From positions 10,548,911 to 10,612,910 of the forward strand of contig CM029121.1 in assembly GCA_016859345.1 (NCBI GenBank): a stretch of DNA of 64,000 bases, written 5' to 3'. A program made the translations under genes and the position numbers. Positions 1-45,449 of the stretch are shown one piece after another. How positions within the stretch are numbered: position 1 is the first letter of the stretch; each line of letters opens with the position of its first letter. Below the pieces are notes generated by a model. The model saw only the letters and a list, made by a program, of their open reading frames with translations. It was not told the origin of the DNA and searched no databases. Source of the stretch: Istiophorus platypterus (lineage: Eukaryota > Chordata > Actinopteri > Istiophoriformes > Istiophoridae).

Positions 1-1513
1 TGGTCCATAGACTGTCTAATGTACTATTATCCATGGACCATTTACTGAGGAATTAAACAACCATTGGTGCTAGTTAAAAACTAGAGATTGAATGCTCGCC
101 CAAGACCGTATCAACATCACATCAATTATGAGTGAACACGGTCTCCGCTCAACATTTGGCAACGTCAAATACCTGCTGCTGGAAAATCAGTTCCAAAGTC
201 AATACGCATTTAAATGGTTTCAAAGAAAAGTTTTTATCTCTAATGTAAATGTAGTAAATTAAACAGTGGGAGCTGAGTGAGCTTAATATGCATTATATTT
301 AATTTATTTGATCATTTTGTCATTTAAAAATTCTTTTCCAGTGATTTAACACCGACCTTTTTTTCTTCCTCTTCTTTTATGCCGGAGGATGAGTAAATGT
401 AGAGAGTGTTGCTTTGGAAATGTGCTACAGCAGCAGCAGCAGCATGCTGTGGGCTTCAGAGTGAAAGCACAGTAGCACACATTGTGTCCACCTCCTCTCC
501 AGCCAACTGCTTCACAGAGATGCTCAAATACTTTAACACTGCCAGGGGGCTGGTTGATTTTGGACAGACATTATTGCCTGTTTTTTAGGGGTGTTTTTAT
601 TTTTCTTTCCACAGTGGTTCTCTTCACACGCCAGCGAATAAACTCAGAGGTGATTGGTATAATTGCTATTTCATATGTGTGTGTTTCATTATCATGTAGG
701 TTGTGTTACTGCGTGTGCCGCTCTGTGTGAAAACACTGTGGTACCCAGAGTGAGGATCAGCAGCTATTTACAAGCTGAAAGAGCTCTTTGGATCTGTCAC
801 CACCACACGCCACAGTGTTTTCTGACCAGTATGAAACCCAGACGTGTGGCCAGCACAAACAATTAGGGGCAGGTCCACTGTGATCTTAGCCTCATTCTTT
901 CATTATGGATCGGCAGCAGCAGGGGGCCCTGATTAGTCACATTGGCTTGCTGAGGAAATGAATGGGCAATGATTCAAGCACAGGGCTGAAAAAGGAGCCC
1001 CATGGTTCCCAATCAGCCAGCTTCTTACAGTCAGTATTGGCAGGGAATCGCTCTTTCTCATTTTCTGTCGGTTTATAGCCATTAGCTCTCGTCTGTTTGC
1101 TCACTTTGCCCATCAGAACTTGCCTCCTGATTTGCTTTCCCTGTTGCTTTGGGGAATAATACTGCTCTACTGGTTACTCATCATTCGCTGTGTTATCATA
1201 ACCAGGTAGGTGATCAGGATCTTGCGCCTGTTTTTGATTGACCAATCCATTTTCTGAAATAAAAAGGAACGAGCTCTGCCTTCTTTACAAACAAAACCCT
1301 CCCTAAATAGTCGGTGCCAAAACATTAGAAAATTGCTCTTTTTGACTCTAAGTCGATTTTTAAGAAGGATATTTCAGACAACTACTCTTAAAGGTGCCTC
1401 AACATTTCTAACACTGTTCTTATCAACTACTCTCACACCTGTGCACACTCTCTCTCCCCTCCTCTTCCTCTCACACTCTCTCTGATCTGTGTCTCCCATC
1501 TTGTGTGTTGCAG
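1..1513 (+). other. b4galnt4: b4galnt4 intron (3' part of an intron starting upstream of the window)
   Basis: The sequence before the first recognisable exon contains no segment encoding the preceding PA14 residues expected from the human protein. It ends in a pyrimidine-rich tract and the acceptor TTGCAG at 1508-1513. A short (CAG)n run sits near 427-443. Nothing else is supported. Confidence 0.6.
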
Positions 1514-36247
<34,734 letters not shown>

Positions 36248-37064
36248 CACTCCCTACTGGTCGGAGGATCCTAAAACCCTACCTGCAGATCCACTGTGTG
36301 TGAGAGAGAGACCTATGGTAGCTCGCTCACTGCCTGAACTCTGCCTTTTCTGAAACCGGGCTCCTTTCAGGGATGCCTCCGTCTTGCCATCGGCCCTCTT
36401 CTATGCTTGTCTGAATGAGGAAACAGAGTCCGAATCTGAACTTTGGAAGTGAACTGTTTAAGAACACAGACATGAGTCATCACTTTGCCTCATTGAGTGA
36501 CCTACTGTACAGAGAAAAGAGAGTTATTTTTGTTCTCCTTCTCTCTGCCCTTTTTTGGTGCAATGTTTTTAGACAGACTGGAAAGCAGCTGTTTTTCGTG
36601 TGCGTGTGTTTGTGTGTATGCGTGAGTATGTACTGGTATATATATATATATATAAGTGTGTGGGTGTGTTGCCACTTGTGTGTGCTTATGATGACACGAA
36701 GCACCTTTTTCTAACAGGAGATATGAAGACAACCTAAGATCTTTTTTTCTAACATGCTCTCACATGGGAGCCTAATAGAATGTGTGTCATGTTATTTGGG
36801 TAGATTCAGACATGGTGGTGTAGCTTGAGTAGAGGACATATGGCTTTGGTAGACAGTATTTCCAAAATACATCAACTACTACCTGTTGAATATCATTAAC
36901 CAGTATGACTGAGGTGCTGACATTATCCTGATATCTCATATTATGAAACAAAGAAGGTTTTCTAATCAGAAAAGTCCTTTTCCAAACAGATACTGAGAGA
37001 TGCATTATCATTATGTCTCTTTCAGTCCCATCTCTCCTGCTGAATCTCTTTTATCTTCAATTCA
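36248..37064 (+). other. b4galnt4: b4galnt4 3' UTR (proximal part; end not determined)
   Basis: The sequence after TAG has no coding potential. It contains a UG-rich then UA-rich stretch (36597-36672). No AATAAA is seen in this part. ATTAAA hexamers at 37688-37693 and 37815-37820, and AATAAA at 38909-38914, are possible polyadenylation signals further down, but none is clearly supported. Confidence 0.55.
36597..36672. repeat. TG/TA-rich simple sequence in the probable 3' UTR
   Basis: TGTGCGTGTGTTTGTGTG and related steps pass into GTATATATATATATATATA and back to GTGTGTGGGTGTG. Confidence 0.9.
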
Positions 37065-37364
37065 TTACCTCCACTAACAAGGTTATTTTTTCACCTATAT
37101 CTGTTTGTTTGTTTGTTTGTTTGTCTGTTTTTTTTATTTGTCAGCAGGATTTCGCAAAAAGTACTCAACCGATTTGCACCAAACTTGGTGGGGGTATGGG
37201 GTACGGGCCAGGGAACCAATTAAATTTTGGTTCACATGTGGCTAAAGGGGTGTATCCTGGAATTTTTTTTATCACTTTCCAAAACATTGCAAGATTTTTT
37301 TTGACATTTTCGTCAATATTTGGCCTCGGCAGAGGTATACACTCTATTGAGTGCCATTCTAGTT
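37065..37364 (+). mobile_element. Dispersed repeat copy, forward orientation
   Basis: The order is TACCTCCACTAACAAGGTTA, TTTTTTCACC, (TTTG)n, TTGTCAGCAGGATTTCGC, AAAAAGTACTCAACCG, ATTTGCACCAAACTTGGTGG, TACGGGCCAGGGAAC, AATTAAATTTTGGTTCAC, ATCCTGGAATTTTTTTTATC, ACATTGCAAGATTTTTTTTG, GGCCTCGGCAGAGGTATAC, and GAGTGCCATTCTAGTT at the end. I recognise this from a repeat found very widely in fish genomes. It has no intact ORF, and the class is unknown to me. Confidence 0.75.
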
Positions 37365-38580
37365 TTCAGTGTCATATTAATCCATGGGTTTGTATCTGTC
37401 GAAACATTATATAGAGCCCTGCTGCTGTTTTGTAATATTAGTTTTACATACTTCACCCAGATTAATGCTAACTTTTGGTTTAGAGTTGATTAATTTTGTT
37501 TAAAAAAACGGAAATTTGTTCTGCTGTCGGTTATTTAAAAGGGGTTTTCATTTGTATGGATGAGCTAACATTTTGGATGCTATTTTCTGTTTTAATACAC
37601 TGAATATGTGAATGGTTTACACTTTTAAACTCTACTGACGGAATCCTCTATTCCCTCCAGATCTGTAACCTCATTGTCAACTGGAACATTAAACTGTCAC
37701 TGGAGGGGAGCTGAGGACTATAGCAGCTTTCTGACATTTGATTTAAAGTTTTCACACCATTGTTTTAAGCATTTTATGAGCTGAGTATTGCATTTCAAAT
37801 ACTGGATGTGGGGGATTAAAACACTATCTCTCATATTAACATGGCACCAAGACAGGGAATGCTTAGCTGTAAAAACATCGACACTCCTCTTTTTGTATAA
37901 AGCTCCAGCAGAAGGGAGACCAGTTCATGTGTTGGACATGATGTGGCAAGACTTGGCTGTTTCACAAATGTGTGCCTTTATCAGGGTTTGGCTGCAGGCA
38001 GTTTTTAACACTACTCTAAGAACTGAAGAGGGCAGGGACAGACAGGAATAATTTATTTATCAACAGGCTGTAATTTCACTGTAAATTCAGATACACTGTA
38101 ATAGAAGGAAATATAGTTCTCTGAAACAAATTACAGATGTCAGTCTGTTTAGTATATTACCTTAGAAGCAAGAAGGAGTGGTCTTTGCAAGCCAGTTGTC
38201 CCCATTGATTACATAGACAGAGATGGTACAAATGACTACTGAGAGAGAACAGGAGGTGTGATGGAGACTCACTGGCAGCTGCTGTCCAGCAGGACCCCAC
38301 CTGCTCCCATTAGTTTGGCTGGAGGCTGGGCTCCTAATACCTCTGTTTATGCAACATGGTACTTATAATGATGGGTAGCGGCTGGAGGGCTCAGGGCTGG
38401 ACATATATATATATATGGATGAGAGCTAAGGATCTTTTGTTGACTATATGATTGTCAAAAATGCCCTCCAAGACCCTTTCTTTGCCTCTACAGGAAAAAA
38501 GGTCTATACTGTCAGTCATTTAACATTGACACAGGATTATTTAAAGAACAGAACAAACACATTAAATGTAAGTACATATG

Positions 38581-38600
38581 TGTATGTATATATATGTATG

Positions 38601-38672
<72 letters not shown>

Positions 38673-38691
38673 GACACAAACACACACACAC

Positions 38692-38787
<96 letters not shown>
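38581..38787. repeat. Compound microsatellite (TA)n-(CA)n-(TACA)n-(TA)n-(TG)n
   Basis: A TA run (38604-38661) is followed by imperfect CA, then a TACA tetranucleotide array (38694-38737), a second TA run (to 38759) and a TG run (to 38787). The CA and TG parts are complementary across the centre, and the TA runs are self-complementary. Confidence 0.97.
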
Positions 38788-38790
<3 letters not shown>

Positions 38791-40105
38791 GAAACATAAA
38801 AATGAAAAATAGGGATATACATTCCAAGGTAATTTCTGTGAAATTGTATTGTAGAGAAGAGGTTTTAAGAATGTATTGTACTTTTATTTTATTTGTTGTT
38901 TTTTTGAAAATAAAATTTTATGCTTACATCCAGATGATTTGTCAGATGTGTTTATTTTTAATTTTACTTGGCATTATTTGTTGTTATTGTTTTTAATATC
39001 AATAACAACAAGTGGAAGTAACTCCAAATCCCTAGCTGACCACATGGTGGTGCAAGACACACATACTTGTGGAGGCTTGGTGGTCAGATGTCATGAAACA
39101 CACGAAAATGAAGAAATGAAGAAAATACATAACTGGTGCAGGGACGGTGTGATTCATTGTGGGGGAAGAGAAACAATATGATTGAGTAAACATGAAGTAT
39201 ATTGCAAGTGTTCAAAAGCCCCCTCTCACATGCACATACACATGTGAACAAACAGTCCCAGAGTGTCAAGGATCACTTCCCTTTTGCAAACAATTTAACC
39301 TTCCTCGACCACATATGAGTAGCTACTTTTATCGTTTCACTTTAGTGATATCATAAAGGTTTTTTGTCTCAGCAGTGGCTCGTATCAAGTTCAATGGGTT
39401 TGTAAAACAACCATAAAATTCAGAATTAAGCCTGTAAATACTCAATGTGACTGAAGAACTATTATTGATCTGTCAAACCCGTTTTTTGAAATATTCAAAC
39501 AGATTATTTAAACCTAATTTTTTCCAAGATTTCAGGCTCTTATGCACTATTATTAATATTTACAAATGAAAAGTAAATATGATGTCATGTAAAAACCTTG
39601 CTGTACGTATCGAGGGCTGACATCACTATCCAGTTACCAGTTACAACCAAAAGTGATCTAATTTCACATTCATTGTGTTTTTTGACCTATGCAGAGAGAA
39701 AAGCAAACATTAAGAAACAAGAGTCAGAACCCCAACAGGGCTGACGTGTTTTCAGACTACATTTAATCATTTGAAGGGAATTTTTGTCGAGCTTTTTTTG
39801 TATGCTGGCAGGCTGGCTTGATATCTGCCCTTAGCACGCATGCATACAGACAGAACATGAGGTAAGCCCTGTCAGCACCACAGCTGCATGAGGTCTGGAT
39901 GAGGCAAGCGCCAACCCCGTGGGATCTCCTACACCGTTGTATGTCTTCTGATCTCATTTAGAGTAGATTTGACTAACAGAGAAAACCGGGGAGGTTAACT
40001 GGACTGAAAGTTGACTCAGTGTTCAGTTCCTCTGACTGAGTGATTCAAAGACCATGATGTCAGAGTGTACACTTTTATGAGTCTGTTTTTCCACTTCAAG
40101 TACAT

Positions 40106-40143
40106 ATAGTATAGTATAGTATAGTATAGTATAGTATAGTATA
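40106..40143. repeat. (ATAGT)7 pentanucleotide array
   Basis: Seven exact ATAGT units are followed by a partial ATA. Confidence 0.97.
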
Positions 40144-41216
40144 CATAGTGTAGCATGACCTGTAACTTGCACGTCTTTATACGAGCAAGAAAATGTTCAC
40201 AGTAATCACTTTCACAGTGTGTCGGAATTTAGTAGACATGCACGTTAAGTGTTCAGCCCTCAGAGATTATGCACTGGCATTGGACTCTGCAGACACACCC
40301 TCCCAGTCTGTTTATGCGTGGGGCGATGGGAAAGGCAGGTAGTCACAGGCCCCTTCAGCATCATTGGTTTATCTCACCTCAAGCAAGTTACGCCACCTAA
40401 CCAAGAACAACAAATGGAGCCACGCGATGATCCGAACCGTGAGGTGTCATAAGAGGTTTCGCTCACACTTCGTTTTGAAAGCAAAGGCTACCACTTTCTG
40501 GCATTACCTCCGCTGAAGTGGCACTGGATGAGCACAAAGCAGAGGTGGGGGTTCAAACCGCACAAGCCAGCACACACTTTTCTGATTAAAAGAGGACAAG
40601 GAAAAGAGAGATATGTTGTATATTCTTATTTTGCGGCGCTACAACACTTCTTTCTTAAGTGAAATCATAAACAAGCTTTTAAAATGCACTTTCACTGAAA
40701 GCCCCGAGCCTCAAACAAATCAAACACTGCTCCACTTCTTACACCATTACCAAAAGGCTTTAGAGATCCAGTCTCTTTCAAGGCTGTAGGTGAGAGATTT
40801 GCTAATGTGCAGGCAGAAAGCCAAGTTCCCACTGAGTCACCATGGGGAGATAACTAGGAGTCTGCGTGCTGTGCATTTTGGTTCCAGGTATTTAAGCAAA
40901 AAAAAATTTCCCCACCCTCACAAATACAATAACCAAAGGGGAACTTTCCGCAAATTAGATTCGATTACACAGTAATAGAGGTGATCTCGATATGTGGTAA
41001 AACGAAAGTAAGAGCTATAAAGTCTGTAAACGGAAAAAAAAAATAGTTAAAACGATTTAAGCTTTAGAAATGTCACCGTGTCAGTTTGTGAAAGAAAATA
41101 CAGTTACGGGCAGTTCACGTGTGTTTTAGGGGCAAAAAAATTTTTTCGTTGCGTGTTGGAGACAAAACAAAGTTGAGTTATTCTCCCAACTTCGGTGGAG
41201 GTACGGAGCTGGCCCC

Positions 41217-41252
41217 GATTGGCTGCCGCCGGAGCCGGCTCCTCCTGATTGG
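41217..41252 (-). promoter_or_regulatory. abtb2: Paired CCAAT boxes (NF-Y type), 30-bp spacing
   Basis: CCGATTGGCT and CTGATTGGTG are two same-oriented CCAAT boxes on the minus strand. Pairs spaced about three helical turns apart are typical of NF-Y-driven, TATA-less promoters. Confidence 0.6.
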
Positions 41253-41413
41253 TGCTCGGGCCGCCTCCCCGCTGTCACTCAGCCGCCGTCGGCCGCCTGA
41301 CGCGTCCGTACCCGGGTCCCGCAGACAGGCTGCTGCCGACGACGCACCGCGACGGACCGGCGGTGCGCTGAGCCCCGACTCTTCCGCGGTCATCGGCGAA
41401 AACGAGCCACTCT

Positions 41414-41429
41414 CGGTCGGTCGGTCGGT
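41414..41429. repeat. (CGGT)n short tandem repeat in abtb2 leader
   Basis: Four CGGT-like units occur within the GC-rich leader region. Confidence 0.8.
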
Positions 41430-41729
41430 GCGGCGGCCACTTGGGACCCGTCATCAGCTGGTAAACGAACCCGGCTGTGGCTGTGTCCGGAGAGAGGTTG
41501 ACATTTCGCCGTGTTTTGACAAGTCTGCGGATACTTTGGGGGGAAGTTTAAACCCCTGCGCTGCGCGGGGGTGAAGGTGAGACGGGTGCGACTTCACTTC
41601 TCTCGCCGCCCCGTTCGTTAAGGACGACGCAGGGCGGGTTTTTGACTAAAAGTCGCCTTTTTTCGTGGGGTTTGTGTGCTTGTGCCGCTGTGTTGTCTCG
41701 CTGTCCTACACTGAACTCTGTTTAGCAGC

Positions 41730-41756
41730 ATGTCTGACAAGTGCTGCGCCGCGTAA
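41730..41756 (+). CDS. Short upstream ORF in the abtb2 5' leader (8 codons)
   Basis: The ATG at 41730 has A at -3 and encodes MSDKCCAA followed by TAA. It ends 119 bases before the abtb2 start, with no other ATG between them. If the transcript includes this region unspliced, it is a candidate translational regulator. A possible 5' UTR intron (donor-like AAGGTGAGA near 41574, acceptor-like CTTCCAG near 41809) would remove it. Confidence 0.4.
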   Translation: MSDKCCAA

Positions 41757-41875
41757 CCGGTTCATCCAGCTCGAAGGGGAGTTCCGACGGCCGCTGCGCT
41801 CGCTTCCAGGTGAACCCCTGAACAGGTTTGCCGTTCATCCGAAACGACCCCCGTGGAAGCAGTTTCGCAACAACA

Positions 41876-42767
41876 ATGGCTGGACTGAGCAATGTCCACA
41901 TGAAAACCCTGGAGGACCTGACGCTGGACTCCGGCTACGGGGCGGGGGACTCCTGCAAATCCCTCAGCCTGTCCTCCTCCAAGTCAAACTCCCAGGCCTT
42001 CATGACGGCCCCTCACCGGGGCAACTGGTGGTACTACTCCGGCTCCATGAACAGCAGGAACAACAGCTGGGACACGGTCAACACCGTCCTCCCCGAAGAC
42101 CCGGAGGACATCTTCTCCAAGTGCCCCCGCTTACCTGAGCTGGAAGAGTTCCCCTGGACCGAAGAGGAGGTGGCCAAGATACTGCGCAAAGTTGCCGAGG
42201 GTGGGGGCGTCAAGGGAGGGCCTGCGCCGGTGTTCTCCCCGGAGGCCGTGAGGCGGCTGTCCGCTCTCCTCCGCAGGGCCCTGATCCGCATCTCCAGAGA
42301 GGCTCAGCGGCTCAGCGTCATGCACTGCCGCTGCACACGCTTCGAGGTGCAGAGCGCCATGAGGCTGGTGCTCAGCTGGGCCCTGGCCGACCACTGCGTC
42401 TCTGCAACGGTCAAGGCCATCTCCATGTACAGCATGAGCGCCGGTGAGCTGCTGAGGAAGGGCAAGTCCGCCCGCTGCGGCCTCTCCTTCTCGGTGGGAC
42501 GCTTCTTCCGCTGGATGGTGGACACCCGCATCTCCGTGCGCATCCACGAGTACGCGGCTATATGTCTGACTGCGTGCATGGACGCTCTGGTGGAGGAGAT
42601 AGGAGCCCGGGTGCTGATAGCAGAGAGGGGTCACTCGGGGCCTGATTCGGGGTCAGGTTGCACCCCTGTGAGTGCAGAGGCCCTGGAGGTGGTGGTGAAC
42701 AATGACGCGGAGCTGTGGGGAGTCCTGCAGCACTATGAGCACCTGATCTGCGGGAAGAACGCCAATG
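41876..42767 (+). CDS. abtb2: abtb2 first coding exon (N-terminal 297 residues)
   Basis: The start MAGLSNVHMKTLEDLTLDSG matches human ABTB2 (BPOZ-2) from memory, and the context AACAATGG is a strong Kozak. The exon continues YGAGDSC-SLSLSSSKSNSQ, NSWDTVNTVLPEDPE and CPRLPELEEFPWTE. It then has a helical segment (residues 120-190) and an H2A-like fold (198-298), including CGLSFSVGRFFRWM and VVVNNDAELWGVL. The donor GCCAATG|GTAATT splits the glycine codon (phase 1). The family carries ankyrin repeats and two BTB domains further on, outside this window, and acts as an adaptor-type protein. ABTB2 is preferred over ABTB3/BTBD11 because of the N-terminal wording; the paralogue letter is undecided. 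Confidence 0.93.
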
Positions 42768-43778
42768 GTAATTATATTTTCAAGCCCCTTTCAGTGCTGT
42801 GAGAGCAACAAAATGTGTAGTGGCTTTGCTTGTAAATTGCTTGTTTTGCTGAGTAGAAATTAGACGTCATAATTCTCCCAAATCCCTCTTCTCACGCACT
42901 CTCCCTCCAGAGTGCCGGTCACCACTTTCCACTCCCTCACAGTCCATGTATATGGAAAAGGTGAAATGTGGCCTGCTGTTGGATACAAACAGCGTTTTGT
43001 GTGTGAACATTTGATGGATTTGTTGCTAATTTGACCCGCCAGGATAGGAAAATAACAGCGCAGAGGCATCTGTTGTCAACAAAGAAAGTATTTCTCTCTT
43101 ATCAGGGTTGGAAAAATAGACATTCTGTGTTTAACAGCCAACTTTGATTTTCAATTTCGTCACGCTCATCGGTCAGTTGCAGGATTGAGTCCTCTCGTGT
43201 CACTCTTACTCTGCTGTTGTGATTTGGGTGCAGAGAGCCTGTAGAGCCCACGCAGGGGGCTTGTCTGTTGACACAGCTCTCTGTTTACGCCGACCTCACC
43301 TTTCTTCCTTCTGCTGTGTTGGCTGCACCCCTTTAAAATCCTCCCCTTCTTCCATTTCCTTATCCTGCTGCCCCACTCTCCTCCCGTTGGACAAATTAGT
43401 CTCACCCACCACCGTCTCCAGATATCTTGCATCTCTCCCTTCTCTTACTTCCAGCTCCAGCTGTGCATCCTCCACCCTCACATCCCTCCTCAATCAACTC
43501 TCTTTCTATTGCCTCTATGTCAAACCCTAGCACTCTTTCCATGGCTGTTTTGGCAGCCCTGTGTTGAGTTGATTCATGAGCTTGTGTTGGGACAATGTAA
43601 CCAGCCTTTGTTTTGTGGCCCACTACCAGCTCCCTAGAGCAGAGCTTTTTTACTGTAGCACAATAGCCTTTTGTTGTGTGATCGTACAGCTTAGCCAAAT
43701 GCAGAGGGAGTGAAAACAAATGAGGGGAAACTGGGCACATGAGCGCCCACATCCACTGACACACACTTTTTACACAAC

Positions 43779-43810
43779 AGAGAGAGGGAGAGAGGGAGAG
43801 AGAGAGAGGA
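43779..43810. repeat. (GAGAGG)n purine tract
   Basis: GAGAGAGGGAGAGAGGG steps pass into pure GA. Confidence 0.85.
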
Positions 43811-44232
43811 AATGAGGGAAGATAGCCATTATTACAGGACTGCAATTCAAACGCTCACTATTGATCTGAGTTAAGATGTTATCATGCAGGAGCACCTTCT
43901 GTGAAAGCATGTCCAGCATGTGAAGATGAGGTTAATGCTGCCAACTTTCTAAAGGCCTGAGATCAATCAGCACTTAACGTACAGTACTTGCACACATGCA
44001 TGAACACACTCATTAGCTCTTAAATTTTATAATCAGAGTAACTACCACTGGTTTCATCATAATGTCTGCAAGTGCTAAAAAGAGTGCAGTGCATTGAACT
44101 CCTCTGGTATCTGGCCATATGTTGGCTTTGGGGCTATTTCATTGCAAATAAGTTAAAGACCAGCTTTTGTCCCAGTATTTAACCAGATGTCCATGGTTGG
44201 ATTTTCACTGGCCAGGCACTAGTTCTGTGACC

Positions 44233-44263
44233 TGTGTGTGTGTGTGTGAGGGGGGGGGGGTGT
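44233..44263. repeat. (TG)n followed by G10
   Basis: A short TG run is followed by GAG and ten further G residues, then TGT. Confidence 0.9.
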
Positions 44264-45429
44264 AATAACAACAGACCATTATTCTGACCACCCTAGCTAT
44301 TTATAGGCCCAAGATTGGGCCATGCAAGCCACATACCCCTCTACCACCTTACCACCTGACACCCCACACCCTAAACCTGGCGTTCAGCCCCCCTCCACTC
44401 CTTTCCCTCTCCCGCCACAACCATCAGTGGTACACAAAAGTAAAGATCAGTTTTCCGCTCTCTAACCAGTCTCAGAATGGGAGGGTAGGCTACTGATAAT
44501 ATGGACACAGTCTGATAAATACTCCTCCCTCACCCTGGATTTCTCTCCGTTTCTCCAATTCTTTCCTTTTCTCAGGGCCTGGCCCACATCTGGAACTCTT
44601 TAAGTCAGAAATGACTTCTACGGCTCCAATAACAATTCTGAAAACTCCCTCCTTCCCTCCCCTCTTCCTGCCCTTTCTTGCTCTCTCTCTCCTTTTTGTC
44701 ATTGCATTCACGACCACTTCATCTTTATCTGTTTATTTCTTCTGGTCTACAGGGAGTGCATTAGGGGAACTTGGTTGATATGTGCCAGGATCTTATTCAT
44801 TACCATGCACACACTCATACTAGCACATTCACGTACACACAGTCCTTGAGACTTGTTTTGACTGCTTTGCATTTGCACTTAGTACTGCTAAGAATCCATT
44901 TGTCATTCAGTTCTCCTCGCAAGGAAATAGCATGAGCAAGCTTTTCCTGGCATAATTTGCATTGATAGTACTGTGGGGCATTTTAAAGTGAGGAATAGTA
45001 GTTTTACTAATGGACAGTGGAAGTGGCTATGAAATCATTGACCTTTATGTATGGCACATAAATGTATGTTAAGGAACCTCTGTAAAAATGAAGCCCCACC
45101 TGAGTTTTAATGGAACTTTTGAAATGTTCTCAGACTTTGTTGTGTCTCTATTTGATTCCCACCTTCCTTGCTTCCTTGTAGCAGTAGTCCGATAGTTAGA
45201 TATGCAAGGTAGTTACTAGGGGCTAACCAATCCTTGGCTTTTAACTCTCTTTTGGGCTTCATTCAAGCTTTGCATTGGCCAGTAGTGGAAGATTGTGGCT
45301 GTAAAAAGCTGCTCTAGAGCTTGATTGTGAACAGCTGTATGAACCTGAAGCAGGGACTAGTTGTAAAAGAGCATTCACGCTCAGCAAAAGTCACCTGGGT
45401 AGATGAACCCAGATTTTTTTTCAGTATAA

Positions 45430-45449
45430 CCCCCCCCCCCCAAAAAAAA
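45430..45449. repeat. C12-A8 homopolymer junction
   Basis: Twelve C residues are followed directly by eight A residues and then A-rich sequence. It is prone to length variation and sequencing error. Confidence 0.9.

Larger units (their letters stand above)
37365..41189. other. Intergenic or distal 3' UTR region between b4galnt4 and abtb2
   Basis: No gene was recognised. It contains possible polyadenylation hexamers, the compound microsatellite at 38581 and the pentanucleotide array at 40106. The remaining sequence looks unique, and the final several hundred bases may include abtb2 upstream regulatory sequence. Confidence 0.6.
41190..41729 (+). promoter_or_regulatory. abtb2: abtb2 CpG-rich promoter and 5' UTR region
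   Basis: Base composition switches abruptly from AT-rich to GC/CpG-rich at about 41190 and stays so through exon 1. No TATA box is seen. Two GATTGG (reverse CCAAT) boxes at 41217-41222 and 41247-41252 lie 30 bases apart, and GGGCGGG occurs at 41632-41638. The transcription start cannot be placed; it is presumably downstream of the CCAAT boxes. Confidence 0.65.

Noticed and set aside
38448..38827. Long open stretches of Tyr-Ile, Thr-His or Cys-Val repeats
   Set aside because: They are translations of TA, CA and TG microsatellites, not genes.
40540..40580. GGGGTTCAAACCGCAC, resembling a tRNA B box
   Set aside because: There is no matching A box, acceptor stem or terminator run at the right distance, and no cloverleaf could be assembled.
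41119..41574. 151-codon open stretch in the GC-rich abtb2 upstream region
   Set aside because: It is Arg/Ala/Pro-rich in the manner of any GC-rich leader, has no recognisable domain and overlaps the predicted promoter.
41828..41875. In-frame extension upstream of the abtb2 ATG (PFIRNDPRGSSFATT)
   Set aside because: The extension begins at TTG, not ATG. The ATG at 41876 has a strong Kozak context and starts the known MAG..LKTLEDLTLDSG-type N-terminus.
42131..42634. 167-codon minus-strand open stretch over abtb2 exon 1
   Set aside because: It is a shadow of the GC-rich abtb2 coding frame; the plus strand encodes the conserved protein.
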